NCBI RefSeq assembly: GCF_017562075.2
Contig: NC_054081.1
Location: forward strand, 21,000,941-21,064,940
Origin: Anopheles merus
Taxonomy: Eukaryota; Arthropoda; Insecta; Diptera; Culicidae
DNA: 64,000 bases
Reading direction: 5' to 3'
Position 1 is the first letter of the stretch, and each line of letters opens with the position of its first letter. The position numbers and the translations under genes were made by a program. This document shows, one piece after another, positions 11,284 to 23,492 of this stretch. A model generated the notes under the pieces. That model was not told the origin of the DNA. It saw only the letters and a list, made by a program, of their open reading frames with translations, and did not search any database.

Positions 11284-11649
11284 CGGCACGTCTATCCACA
11301 ACACGTTATGTATTTGTAAAATCAATATTTAAGAAAATAATCGATTTTCATAGCAAATTTCTTGCTTTACACTAATTACAGACGCCATTTAAAAACAGTA
11401 ACCGATTCTACAGCATAGCGATCTTTCACTGTAGGGTTCTAAACGCGCCTCTGGTAAAGCTGTCAGAAAATGGCCCGTTGTAATCAATTGCATCTTTTCA
11501 AAAACCATAGCGCTCAACCCAAATTATATGCTGCTGGTAAGAAATCAATAGCGACAATTTAAAACAAATGTGCAGGAAGTCTACAATCAATTGTAAACCC
11601 CTGTATAAAATGATTACTTACTAAAGTGTGAAGACATTCATATTTGCAA

Positions 11650-12606
11650 TTCTTAATTAAAGTATAATTCCTAATCGCGGTATCGAATGGTAGTTGTGGA
11701 GTTCTTGTTGATCTCCTAACTTGAGTTTGAGATTCTTCTCCACGAGCTAAATCTTCATTAATATTATCAGATCTAACCATCTCCGTTCTGAATCATGAGG
11801 GAGTTGAAACTCTTCCATCTTATTTGGCAGATAAATGATTCATCTATCCAAGGTTCTATGTTTGGTTACTACTATGGTGGATTGATATTTCTTCAGGACC
11901 AGATCTCATTTGGTTTATGTGCCTTTTCCACATCATTCCATCGTCTAATAGTATTTCGTAATGCAGTTTTCCTAGCTTCTTTGTAATCGTCCCAAATTTC
12001 CATTTTCGGTCTGGGAAAGGAAATCTTTGCTGCTACTCTTTCGTTTACTGCAAATGTTCTTGTCGTTTTGTTACTACTACAGGATTGGATTTCTTTTCGA
12101 TTTTATGTACCATAACATCAAGCCGAGACCTTATCTGTCTGTTGAACATTAACCGCGAAGGACTTCCCCCTGTGCTTGGATGAGTTGTTTCCTGTACGCT
12201 AGCAGTATGTTTTGTAACTTTTTTGGAATTTCAGATCTATGGCATTGCACAGTTTTAATTTATTTAATTGTTTGTACATATCTTTCTTCTGATTATTTGT
12301 TGCGAGATGGTAAGGAGTTCCTGTTTTATGAGTTATTCCGTTAGATTTTAAGAATGTTTGTAAATTATCTGACGTGAATTGTGCACTTCTATCGGTCACT
12401 AGAATTGATGGTAAGCAAAAGTGGCAAAAATTTCTCGCATTTTGTCTATAGTAGTGTTTGTATTCATATCCGGTGTTATTTTACTTACTTCAGGCAATTT
12501 GCTGTACGCATCTACTAGAATAAGAAAATATATACCTATAAATGGCTCAGCGTAATCCGCATGTACTCTTTCAAAAACTGATTGCGGACGCTCCCATATA
12601 TGAGTT
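11650..12606 (-). pseudogene. Second copy of gypsy A integrase core and C-terminal part, frameshifted
   Basis: Matches 363-1334. It retains ERVHADYAEPF and MTDRSAQFTSDN, but single-base deletions split the core into 12199-12399 and 12399-12611. The 161-residue C-terminal frame is also broken (for example GAACGGAGATGG lost one base near 11785). The deletions are confined to this stretch, so sequencing error is at least as likely as decay. Confidence 0.8.
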
Positions 12607-15004
12607 CCCAACGGTCACCAGTACTCAGAGATCCCTTGAATAAGCGCTTGAATAAGAACTTGAATTAGCGAAATTATTCAAGTGATCCGTCGGGTCCCGA
12701 AGCCGAAGCAACCCAAAGCCGAAGCTAAACCCGAAAGTGGGTCTACACGAATATTCGTTTAATAGCCCCCTCCCCTTTTTCGCAGATTTTCTTTCTGAAA
12801 TTACACTGTGCACACAATTGCATCCACACAATTCGATTTATTGAAAATAACATTAAACTAACAAAAATCATAATCACTTTCACTACAAACTTTGAACTTA
12901 ATTCCAAATCAACGCACATTATAAAAAAAACACTTTTAACACTCGCACAACGAATAAAATAACAAAATTGCCATTTACTGCTCTTCCTCCCTGTTGCTCC
13001 TGGTTCTTCTCGCTGCACTCTACGGGCCACCATCTCCAACACCACGACACAGCCACAGGTCTTGTTGTCTCCGTTCGCCGTGAAACACACATGAAATGGA
13101 AGAAAAATGATATTAATTAGAAGGGGGAATATTGGTTGATCATTTTAATCACTTTTACTTACCTTAAATAAGAAAAATCTCCATTTTTACGGGGTTTATC
13201 CGCTGACCACCAAGCGCTGAAACAACACACAAGCACCAACCTCACTGGACTGAAAGTAAAGCCTACTGCGTTTATGTGTGTATGCGCTTCTGCCAAGCCA
13301 ACCGCGCCGTACTGCGTGTGTAGCCAAGTGCGTGTGTGTGTATATTTGCACCACTGGACACAGAACACAAATCTCACCGCACAGCAGAGCGTATGTCGCC
13401 AAGTGTGTGCATGTGTGTATTTGCACCACCGAATTCTGAACGTCCACCGCACCGCACCAAACAGCGTGTATCGCCAAGTGCGTGGTTGTGTGTAGTATCA
13501 CCGTGGACTGCAGAAAACTACCTGCACTAGAACAGAGCGCTGGTGTGGCCAAATGTGTGCATGTGTGTACTTGCTCCACTGAAAGCCGGTATCGCACCAG
13601 ATTTCGGGTGTCGCCTTGTGCGCGCATGTGTGTTATTCTCACAGCACACTCGTTCATATTTTTTTTCGTTTTTTCGCTTGAGCCACTCGATTTCGTTCTT
13701 CGCTGATTTTGGCAGCGCACGAGGGGGTTTCGGCTTCAACTTCCAACAACAACAACCATCCCAGCTAGCAAAGCCGAAGGCCTTTGTATGGGAGCCATCG
13801 CGCTCATCAAGGCTCACTTAGTCGCGCGCATAAAGCAAAATGTGCGCGAAGGCGAAAAAACCCTAAAGCGCTTCGTGTGGCCCTCTCTCGTGTTTCTAGT
13901 TTTATTCTCTCTCGCATGTCATCACTCTCTCCCAGTTTTTCGGATTGAAATGAGAATTCACTCTCTTGATTTGGTTGCGGCAGTCTAGCTGCTTCACACT
14001 CTTTATTCTCTTCTTTTTGCAATTTCCAAAAGAGGATTCACTCATGTTTTCTCACATACTTACATACACACACACGGTGGTTGGAAGCCTGGCGTGACTG
14101 TTTCCAATTCTGTCTTTTCTTCTTCCCTCTTCACACCGCGCTGGCGCCCGTGGTGGTGCGCGTGTACAGCCTGCTTGGTTCAGGAAAGATGTCATCAGAT
14201 TTGGCGCGTCTCAACCGCGGTGTTGTATGAAGGCTGTTGATGAAAATTGGCAATTAATAGACACACTTTGTTAAAAAGATTACACTTGATTTATAGATGT
14301 GACAAAATTACCTTTGTGCTTGAGGATCAATTGAACTTTGAACGCCTGTGCACACAGTGTCGCAATTTGAAGAGATTTGGAGAACAGCTAGCGGTAGCAG
14401 CACACATCTGAAATTTGTAAAGTGCAATGTTTTATTTAGAATAAATGTCACATAGCACTAGACACTCAGAAAAGGACACTTACCAAAACAATTAGATGAT
14501 AAAAATTCGTCCTCCGATGAAGCAAAAAGAACACCGCGAATGGTGCAGTATGGGAAAGTGTTTTACGCAGGAAAAATAGTTCACGCAGCACACAAACACA
14601 CACTCTCATGTCCACGGTTCAGAGCACACTAAAGTCGCTGTTTGGCTTGGATGGAAAAGAGCAAACACCCAGATGAGTGCGATAGAAGAAAATGACTTGT
14701 GTTCAACAGGGATGGGTAGAATCAAACACACGAAGTGTGCAGGAGAATTCTCTTCGTGTGGCAAGAGAGAATTGACTAGCACCCTGATGAGCGAGAACGC
14801 AACAAACGTTGTAGAATGTAGAAATGAGATAGGAATAGTGAGCGAAGGCAGTTTTTGGACATGAGGGGGATGAAACTGGGAGAAAAAAGCTTCGGTTGCT
14901 ACTTGGGATACGAGGAGGCTCGGGGACACTCATCAGGGGAAAATCGAGAGACGGATAGAAAAAGTGAAAGGTCAATATAAAATCTTCGGCTTTTGACCGT
15001 TGGG
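12607..15004. mobile_element. Second copy of element E1
   Basis: Same CCCAACGGTCA ends, same TT flanks and the same internal degenerate array (about 13310-13645) as 1335-3734. Confidence 0.8.
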
Positions 15005-15670
15005 TTGGTACTTTAGAAGGATCTTTTTTTACTTTTGCACAAGAAACACAGTTCTTAGATAATCTTTCCATGTCGTTATCCATATTTTTCCACCAACAAT
15101 AAAATCTAGAAAGAGATTTCATGCGTGATATGCCAAAGGGGCCTTCATGAAGTTCGTTTAAGACTCGATTTCGTAATTGAGATGGAACGTAGACTCTAGC
15201 GCCTCTCATAAGACATCCCTTTTGAAGAGAAAATTGTGTCTGGTCGATTCCAATATGATCGTTAACGGATACTGTTCTCCCTCAATTTAAACCGTCTATT
15301 AGTAATTGAACATTTATGTCTTTGCTAGTCTCTTTACTAATTTCTTCTACTGATACGGGAAGACTTTCTATTTGATTTAGTTCAATTTCATCGGCTTCTT
15401 CTGTATCCTCCAGCTGAATATCTCGGATTGGTAAGCGTAACATTCCGTCAGCATTTCCGTGTTCTTTTGATGTTCGATATCAAATCTCAAAATTGAATGA
15501 TTCTAGAAATACAGCGTAATGTTGCATGCGAGTTGCTGATAGCGTTAGCAAACCTTTCTGTGGTAATAGAATTTGAGATGCTGGCTTGTTATCGGTTATT
15601 AGGACGAATTTTCTTCCATAAAGATATTGGGAAAAAAAATTAACTGCGAAAATTATCGCATATGCTTTGT
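15005..15670 (-). pseudogene. Second copy of gypsy A integrase zinc-binding part, linker and RNase H fragment
   Basis: Equivalent of 3735-4400 and carries the same stops: HEGPFGISRMKSLSRFY, CVSCAKVKKDPSKVP, EHGNADGMLRLP, YGRKFVLITDNKPASQI. Confidence 0.75.
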
Positions 15671-15750
15671 AGTGATCAGCGCCACCTACATGTGAAACAC
15701 CATGCGTCAGAGCTTTAGAGGTTGAGAGCTTTAGGTTACCACGCAAACAA

Positions 15751-16987
15751 CCCAAGTAGCAGAGCCGAAGTTGTTGAACGATTTTTCTGTGTGCCAAAGC
15801 GAGAGGCCCAGTCTTCTTTCTCTAGATTTTAGACGGCAAACCGCCGCGCGTGTAGAGGTGTGCGCGTGTGACAAAAAAACGATGGATAAAAAACGCGAGG
15901 AGCGGGGACTGAAGTCTTTCGTTGGTCACACACACATGCATCTACCAGCTTATTGCGCTACACCGAGTCTACCCATCTCTCTCGATCCATCATGATTTTT
16001 CTGCTATCGCGCTCATCCGAGTGTGAGCCATCCTCAGTCTGTCCAGCACTTTCCCTGTGGAAAGATGTACTGAAGTGAGGTGCGATTTCTTGTGCGACGT
16101 ACTTTGCTCGTCTACGTTTTGGGCCGTGTTCAGTTCAGTTATTGAATGATTTATCCTAGCAAATTGTTGAGGTAAGTTTCTTGCTCACATGTGTGCTTGT
16201 GCAAGTACATTCAACTAACCCTTGGCGTCTAAAAAGTTACAGGTGTGTGCGCTATTTATCAAAGACCACATGCTGGCCTCGTCAACAATGTTCAAAATGA
16301 GCGACGGAAAGAAAACGTTTTTCAGTTTTAAAATATTAAGGTAAGTGTTGATCTAATCCTAAGCGCAAAACTCTCCATAGTAATAAATACTACATACATC
16401 AATTATTGGTTCTTTTTTTTCGACAGCGTTCAGCACAACACTGCCACAAACCAACGCACTGAATTACGCCAAGAACCTGTCGAAACGCGCGCAGCCCAGC
16501 GTCATTACTTAACAGAAGCCGGTTCAACACGCGCAGCTCCTGTTCATGACGTCATCACTAAACTGAAGCCAGCAGAACACGCGCAGCACGGATGGTACCC
16601 CTGGCGCGGTAGGAGGAAGGAAGAACGAGAGGAGGAAGAACGGTAAATTTGGAAGGGGGAAAGCGTTCTGCCGTCTACACAGCGGGAGTATGCCAAAACA
16701 CATGGGGGAAGGGAGATAGATGTTATTCAATAAACAGCATGCGAATGTGTGCATAAAGCAAATGTGAACAGCCTCATCATTTCTATAAGCAATCCGAAAA
16801 AGAGGATGGAGCAAACACATTGGTATGCGTGAGCGGCAGAAGAAACCAGAACGTTTAGATGTGTGCGTGACGGATGGTTCGGGCGCCTGTGGCGAAGCTC
16901 TCGACAAGCCTGCAAACGAGAGCTTTGTGGAGAGCTTTGTAGGGAGCTCAGATTACACAGGCCGCCGTCGGTTTTTGCGTCCTTGGG
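15751..16987. mobile_element. Second copy of element E2
   Basis: Same CCCAAG...CTTGGG ends and AA flanks as 4481-5716, with one extra A in a homopolymer near 15873. Confidence 0.75.
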
Positions 16988-17026
16988 AATGAGACCCCAA
17001 ATTTTGAGTCATTCAGGCCGAGGGGT

Positions 17027-17614
17027 CCCAAGCGCCACAGATTAAGCTTAAACGACTGGAAAATGAATATCCATAGAAAAAAAAATGAAAGCTCCACAGC
17101 TTCATTGGTTTAATCAATAGATGGCGTATTACAACTCATCATTATATTGCTATCCTTTTCTTGCAATGTGTTTCGACAAGTTGCATTTTATTATGACCTA
17201 TATAGCCTTCTAACTTTCTGAGCAAAAATCTATATAAATGGTCGTGTGGTTAGATACGTGGGTATCAACACCAATGACCATTGCTCAAATCTCACTTGCT
17301 TCAGTGCTGGTGGTTTCCGTTGGAGTTTAGTATTTAAACAATCGTATCGCCGTTCTAGTTCTAGCGATGCATAACTTCAATGCGAAACCATACAACAGTA
17401 CAGAGGAAATGAGAAAGCTCTCCTCCATGCGATGAAGCTCAACTGGTTGGGGTATCCCACCAACAGATAGCACCACCAGCTTTTTTGCTATTTTTAGAAT
17501 GCATGAGTCGTTTGGCGTCTGCTAAACGAAGTCTTTCTATATTCCGTTTAGGTAGAGAACTTGAGTCGTTTAGAAGCCGTTTAGTGGTCGTTTAGTGGAT
17601 TTGTGGCACTTGGG
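17027..17614. mobile_element. Second copy of element E3
   Basis: Same ends and GT flanks as 5756-6344, one base shorter. Confidence 0.8.
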
Positions 17615-19708
17615 GTATGAGGGAGCTGGAGGTAGCAAGGAGAAACGCGCTGCGATGAGAGTTCACATTCTGTTTTACACGCACGCTTCACTAACACCAA
17701 TACAAATACCATGCTTTGAAGAGCCGTCTGTGAATGTGTGTGTCTTCTTTCAGCGAGCTCAACAACTTGGAGCTGCTCGTCACATCGTGTTGTCTCGCTT
17801 ACACTACAGCATCGAACCATCGCTCCGTATGCCCCCTCCCCCCTTCTACGCGTACAAAACCACCAGTACAGCGCGACGCTTCGTCGGAGATGGTTGTGCG
17901 CGTTTTGTCCCGCGCGCAGTGTTTGTGCGCTGGTGCGCATTTCGTTCAAAGTCTCGTGCGCCGGTGTGTCTTGGTAAAGTGTGAAGTGAATAAACAGTGT
18001 GCACAGATGCACATGCAGTGCGTGGGTCGACAGGACAAGAATTTGCTGAACAGAGGCAACGCAGATTGTCGACAAGTTTCCCAGAGCCTGGCTCGACCCT
18101 GTACTTTGCAGTATGACGCTATTCGTGAGTATGAAGAATTCTAAATGTGTACTTTAGTGTGTACTTTATGTTTCAATAAAGTGTTTAATGTAATAAAAAA
18201 TGACCGTGTTTGTGTTTGTTTTTAGAATAAGTGCGTATTTCCGATCGTGGTAATGTATGAAAGAAAGCGAAAAACAACAAGCTTTTGATGTGTTGGTAGC
18301 ATGGCTCGAAAGAACACGAACACATTGAGAACTGCAGAGCGCACAGTGCGTTGCGGATGGGGTGGGGGAGGACTCGCGTGAGTATGTAACTCATTGGTCG
18401 AAGAGACACCCACGCAAACAATGAGGCCCCAAATTTTGAGTGATTCAGGCCGAGGGGTATGAGGAAGCTTGAGGAAGCAAGGAGAAACGCGCTGCGGTGA
18501 GAGCGCGCTTTGCTTTTTGAGTGCGCTTGTCACTAACACAAAACGAACCCAGCGTATTGGAACAAGCCGTGTGTGATTGTGTGCGTGCGTCGACGGCTAT
18601 TTCAGCTGGAGAACTCGTTTTTTATTTGCACCCAATTTTTGCCGGTCAGTCTGTCTCATTCTTACTACCACATTTGACTTCATACAAAGTGGCAAAGTTT
18701 GACGTTTCGAATGTTGATGTTTTTAATCTCCTTGATTCTGCGTGATAAAGTGTACAAAAACTTGTTATAGTGAAGTGCATTAATGTGTTTAGTGTTACTT
18801 CGACGTGCACAGTTAATTTAAATATGAAAAGTGTTGGAAAACAAAGTGTTGTAGTGATATTTATGCCTGTTTGTACCTCGGCCAAAGAGGTAAACATCAT
18901 GTTAACAAAGTCAACAAAAAGGTAAATAACAACAACATGCATCGAGGTATATGCTCTTTTTGCAAATGTAAAAGTATTATGCCATATGCAAATATTATGT
19001 TAGATTTGTGAAAAAAGTGTTTTTACTATTATTTACCCGAGTTATTCCATTTCCCTCCCCCGCCTATCCATTTGTGTACCGGTAAAATAATAAAAATCGT
19101 GGCATATCGTTGTACATATAATGTGTTTTATGTTTATATAGTTTAATATGCGGCTAGCTAATTTCGCTGCCGTGGTTAGCATACCGGACATGCAGATTAT
19201 GGGGTTGCGGACGCCAAACGAAATCCGGGATGCAGCAATAACCGGGATCGCACGTGTACATCTTGGCCTGTACGTCGTGGCTTTGTGATGAGCGGGTCGA
19301 TCCGAACTTACCGGGTCAGAGTCATCCGTAAGTGACCAGTAGTCGTTCGGGTCGACCCGAAAGGTACAAGTAGGTAAAGTAGGCCCAAGCACCGGGTCGG
19401 AAATGCTTATACTTTTACGTACCTACTGATTACTGCAACCATGGTTCGGGATCGATTCCGTGAGACTCCGGATCGTATCGTAAAATTAATCGTCAAGTAT
19501 AGCTGAACCCACGAGAGCAGTAAAGGACAGTTAACACTTTTGTTAGAAACCCGGTTATGAATGCCCGCCTGGCTGGAGGAATTCAAACGAGATCACCATA
19601 CAATGCATGCATAAATTATATTATGACACAACATAAACGATAACATTTTATTATGAGCGTGATTATTACAATCTAAATTAATAATTTAATTAATGAATTA
19701 ATTAATTA

Positions 19709-19919
19709 AGCCTGTCTCGTGGTACAGTCGTCAACTCGTACGACTTAACAACATGCTCGTCATGGGTTCAAGCCCCAAATAGACCGTGCCGCCATACGTA
19801 ACACTGACTATCCTGCTATGGGGGGTTATCCAAAAGTCACTGAAAGCCAACACGACAAGTGGTACAGCCAGGCCTTGATCGACACCGGTTGTTGAGTCAA
19901 AGAAAAAAAAAATAAAATA
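19709..19919 (+). mobile_element. SINE200-like element, second copy of the one at 8440
   Basis: Same box A and box B and the same A-rich tail, differing only in one or two tail bases. Confidence 0.85.
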
Positions 19920-20497
19920 GTTCGATCTGGACCAGTCATATGGTTAACTTTAAATAAATAATTTGAAATTTAACAAACCCTGTTTTCCATACAAACGCAT
20001 GCTTTTAAATTGAACTGTCAACCAAGTATCAAGTGTTCAATTAAAAAGCATGCCTACGAATAAGCGTTGAACTACAGTCAGAATTCAATAGTTTGTATCA
20101 GAATACCGGTTTTTTTTAATTTCACAAAAATCTCATGGCCTGCCGTGAAAAATTTTATTTTTTTGTATGGAAAAACATGCCGACTAAAAAGCACATACTC
20201 AATAGTTGGCATGGAATCGAAGTTCAACCAATGAGTTCAGATTGTTCTGTTAATTTGTTCTTTTGATCAAATAGCCATTGCCCAAGAGAAATGTAATAAT
20301 AATTTTCTTTACCTGTATATCTGCATAATGGTGTTGCTAAAAATCAAAGTATTACCCCGGTTTATACAAGGATTCAATGGGTAAATATATAAACATTACA
20401 CCTGCTTGTGTTTATCCTGTTACATAAGTACCTTAAAATAAAGGTACTAAATAGTCCGTTACATAAGAAAATAGAAAATCCTACCTCTTTTCTGTCT

Positions 20498-20528
20498 TAT
20501 AAAAACCCGCGCATTTTTGTTTGTGTCA
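20498..20528 (+). promoter_or_regulatory. Putative promoter of the H2 transposase
   Basis: TATAAAAA at 20498-20505 and TCAATA about 30 bp on. The sequence matches 9228-9259 except for one A missing between the two sites. The start codon is at 20680. Confidence 0.45.
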
Positions 20529-20679
20529 ATACGATTCGGGCAGTCGTTTCACTCGGTGTTGTTATGCGTGCTCTGTACAGTTATAAATTTTGTGCAATAC
20601 TGTTATAATACAAGTGCAGAATAATACAAGTGTATATTTTAAATATTCAACGTGCCGTGAATTTCACTCAATCACGACA

Positions 20680-22805
20680 ATGTCGGCCAAAGACAAGCGC
20701 AAGTCAGGATCCACGTATAGATCCATAGAAGCCAATAATAAAAAGCTTGATGCTGAATTGTTTGGAGAGAGTAGTGAAGCTGGGCCAAGTAATATTCAGA
20801 CAGCTACGTCAAATGTAGAGTTCAGTGAACACCCGCATTGTGGTAAGTGCAAAAATAAAAATTTTAATTAGTGACCAATGCAAATTAAACACATTTATAA
20901 TACTTTTTTTTATTTATTCATTGCAGAGAACCATCCTTGTCCATTTGATGAATACATCTTGCAAGAAGAATACGTCAGTCATTTGATTACTATCGATGCA
21001 TTCGACGATATGGAAGTATATGAAGAGGTCAACGAAGATTACGATGAAGCTGAGGAAACTATACACAGTACACAAGAGTCTCAACACGAGGAGGAACCAT
21101 TTGATGAGCTTATTCGAAATTGGGCATTAAAAACATACCAAACACATCAAGCGCTAAATGGACTATTAGAAATTTTACGTAAAAAAACGGACTACCAACT
21201 GCCGAGATGCTCGCACGTTGCTTAAGACAAGGCAATGTGGAAAAGAAACGTACCCTATAGCAGGGGGAGAATTTTGGTTCCCTGGGGTAAGATCAGTTCT
21301 CAAGGATCACTTTCGGTAAGAAAGCAATAGTCTTAAATACGATGGTAAATTTTTACTAATATTATATGTTTTATTTTCTGTATTTTGTATCTTTACAGCG
21401 ATGTACCACCAAGAGTCAGCAAATTTTCGTTGAACTTTTCGATTGATGGACTTCCACTGCACAAGAGCACTGGAAAACAGTTTTGGCCCATATTAATGAG
21501 CATTCAAGAAATGCCGGAAGTTCCAGTATTGATGGTTGGCAACTTTTTGGTGAATCGAAACCAAAGAGTGTTGAGGAATATCTGCGTCCGCTAGTCGACG
21601 AGCTAAATGGGTTGATGGATAATGGCATTGTAATAGCCAATAAGCCAATCGAAATACACGTTAGAGCTTTCATCGCGGACTCACCAGCACGAGCATTCAT
21701 AAAAGGTAAATTATAAAAATCTTCTTAAATTTAATGATACATTTGCTTTCTCTTCTATTGAAAAAACGTAGGCTTTTGAAACTTATTTACTTATGAGGTG
21801 TATTAATACATATTTTTAAATATTCCTACAGGTTCAGTTTACTTCAACCACACACATGGTTGCCAAAAATGTACGGTGCAAGGAAAATATCACAGCGCAC
21901 ACCGAGTTACATGTTTCCCGGGAATGGATCATCCAGCAAGAACGCATGAAGATTTCGTCCAATCAAATTACGGAGCACATCATCGGGAAAAAACGCCTCT
22001 CATGGATCTTAAGAACTTTGACATCATAAAGCAGATTATTATAGCAGATCGTTTGCACCTCTTTGACTACGGCGTAACAAGAACAATGCTGAAAGGATGG
22101 AAATCAGACAAATTAGGAGGGGGTGCCAAGTGGTCTGAAGACACAATAAGCAAGATTGATGCTTTGCTGAAGGAGGTGGAACTTCCTTTAGAGTTTCATC
22201 GCAAACTCCGTTCTGTTGAAGACATTGGATTGTGGAAAGCTAGTGAGTTCCAAATGTTTCTACATTACGCGAGTTTTATCGTTTTGAAGGATGTATTAAC
22301 AGATGTACAGTATGACCATTTTATGAAATATTACTGTGCGGTAACATTGTTATCATCCGAAGTGTATAAGAATGATTGGCTTGAGGCGAAATGCTTGCTA
22401 AAAGAGTTCGTTTTAGACTATGGTGTTATCTACGGGGAACATTGCATCACCAGCAATATACATAGTTTGTTGCATGTGTATGATGATGTAGACAAATTCG
22501 GCCCGCTTTACACCATTTCATCTTATCCCTTTGAAAGTAAGCTCCAGCATGTTAAGAACTGTCTTCGAAACGGTCATAAGGTTTTGGTGCAGGCTGCAAA
22601 TAGGATATCGGAGCAAAAACCAAGTACTGCGTCATCAAATAGAACAAATCTCTCTTTTCCATTTTTGAAAACCAAAACTAATGGAGTAGCATTGCACATA
22701 AATCCACAATCAACTCTTTCTCCTGGTTTTCAGTCCAATTGGTTTTTGACTCATGATAACTACATAGTTAAATATTGTAGCGCAGAACAAAAGATTCAAC
22801 TATAA
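20680..22805 (+). CDS. TNP2/DUF4218-like DDE transposase of H2, four exons, two frameshifts
   Basis: Predicted cut-and-paste transposase. Exons are 20680-20842, 20927-21315, 21399-21705 and 21832-22805, each intron having GT...AG ends. I chose the ATG of MSAKDKRKSG, just before the first conserved block, over an upstream ATG at 20590. Conserved blocks in order: IRNWALKTYQTHQALNGLL, TRQCGKETYPIAGGEFWFPG, FSLNFSIDGLPLHKS (first catalytic Asp), EYLRPLVDELNGL, FIADSPARAFIKG, HGCQKC, DRLHLFDYGVTRTMLKGW (second Asp), and SYPFESKLQHVKNCLRNG (Glu). This order is that of TNP2-type EnSpm/CACTA transposases. Two defects break it: two bases missing at 21205/21206 and one T missing in the T run near 21546 (six T in H3). 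Either decay or assembly error. Confidence 0.8.
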
Positions 22806-23492
22806 TAATTAATGGAAGAGCATTCAATTATATAACGGAAACCCGCTCGTACTATATTTCACCTTTTATGAAGGATATATATGAAGAAGATTCATGTAAC
22901 CTTCGTACCGCCGAAATGGTATTTTTACCCAGGGATATAAAGTGTAAATTAGTAGCTATTAAAATAGGTAATAGCAGTTTAGTGTTTGTTCCATTTCTTA
23001 GAACATTAACTAATTAGAGGTAAAATGTAATTTAAACTATTTTTTAGAAATAAAATCGAGCATATGTATTTGATTGGAAGTTAAAGTTCGTGTTTTATTT
23101 TCGGCCTTTTTTATTCACATGTTAATACTATGTACTAACGATGTTCATTTTATCACTGTCTTAGAATCATAAATATTTGAAAATCGATATGTTTATGTTG
23201 CATGAAACAAAATAGAAAAAAAGGTTTTAGTAAACGTTTCATTACATATAATTATCACAACCTGAGTTATCACATAAATATTCCTTCTGGTAGTTCTAAA
23301 ATACGTTTACCCTTATATTTCCCGATCACAGTATTTTTTTTTAAATTTTCACATTCGATAAAACATAACTAAACAGAAAAACATGAAATAAATATCATAG
23401 CATATTAACATTTTTCGTTATTCTATTCCAATTTGATCTCATTTGGTAATAATCAAGTATATACACGTGTTTAAAAAAAAGCAATACATCTC
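22806..23492. other. Noncoding interval between convergent transposon genes
   Basis: A+T-rich and without a gene. It holds the 3' ends of both H2 genes. The same interval is kept in H3 (about 32790-33351). Apart from the paired polyadenylation signals, nothing else is recognisable. Confidence 0.6.
23049..23115. terminator. Back-to-back polyadenylation signals of the two H2 genes
   Basis: AATAAA at 23049-23054 faces the plus-strand transposase. TTTATT at 23094-23099 and 23110-23115 gives AATAAA on minus for the repeat-protein gene. The two transcripts would end within about 60 bp of each other or overlap slightly. The arrangement is kept in H3 near 32900-32960. Confidence 0.5.

Larger units (their letters stand above)
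15739..18402. mobile_element. Second copy of H1 with E2 and E3 inside
   Basis: Equivalent of 4469-7132. E2 is at 15751-16987 and E3 at 17027-17614, with the same ends and 2-bp duplications (AA and GT). Confidence 0.6.
11284..21205. repeat. Near-identical direct repeat of 1-9936, probable unmerged contig overlap
   Basis: Position 1 matches 11284 and 9936 matches 21205. All nested elements are shared: gypsy A, E1, H1, E2, E3, the SINE and transposase exons 1-2. The offset shifts from 11283 to 11270 within the first 1.5 kb, through single-base losses mostly in homopolymers. It then stays within two bases for 8 kb. Matching every nested insertion at base level points to one locus assembled twice rather than an old duplication. 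Confidence 0.9.
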
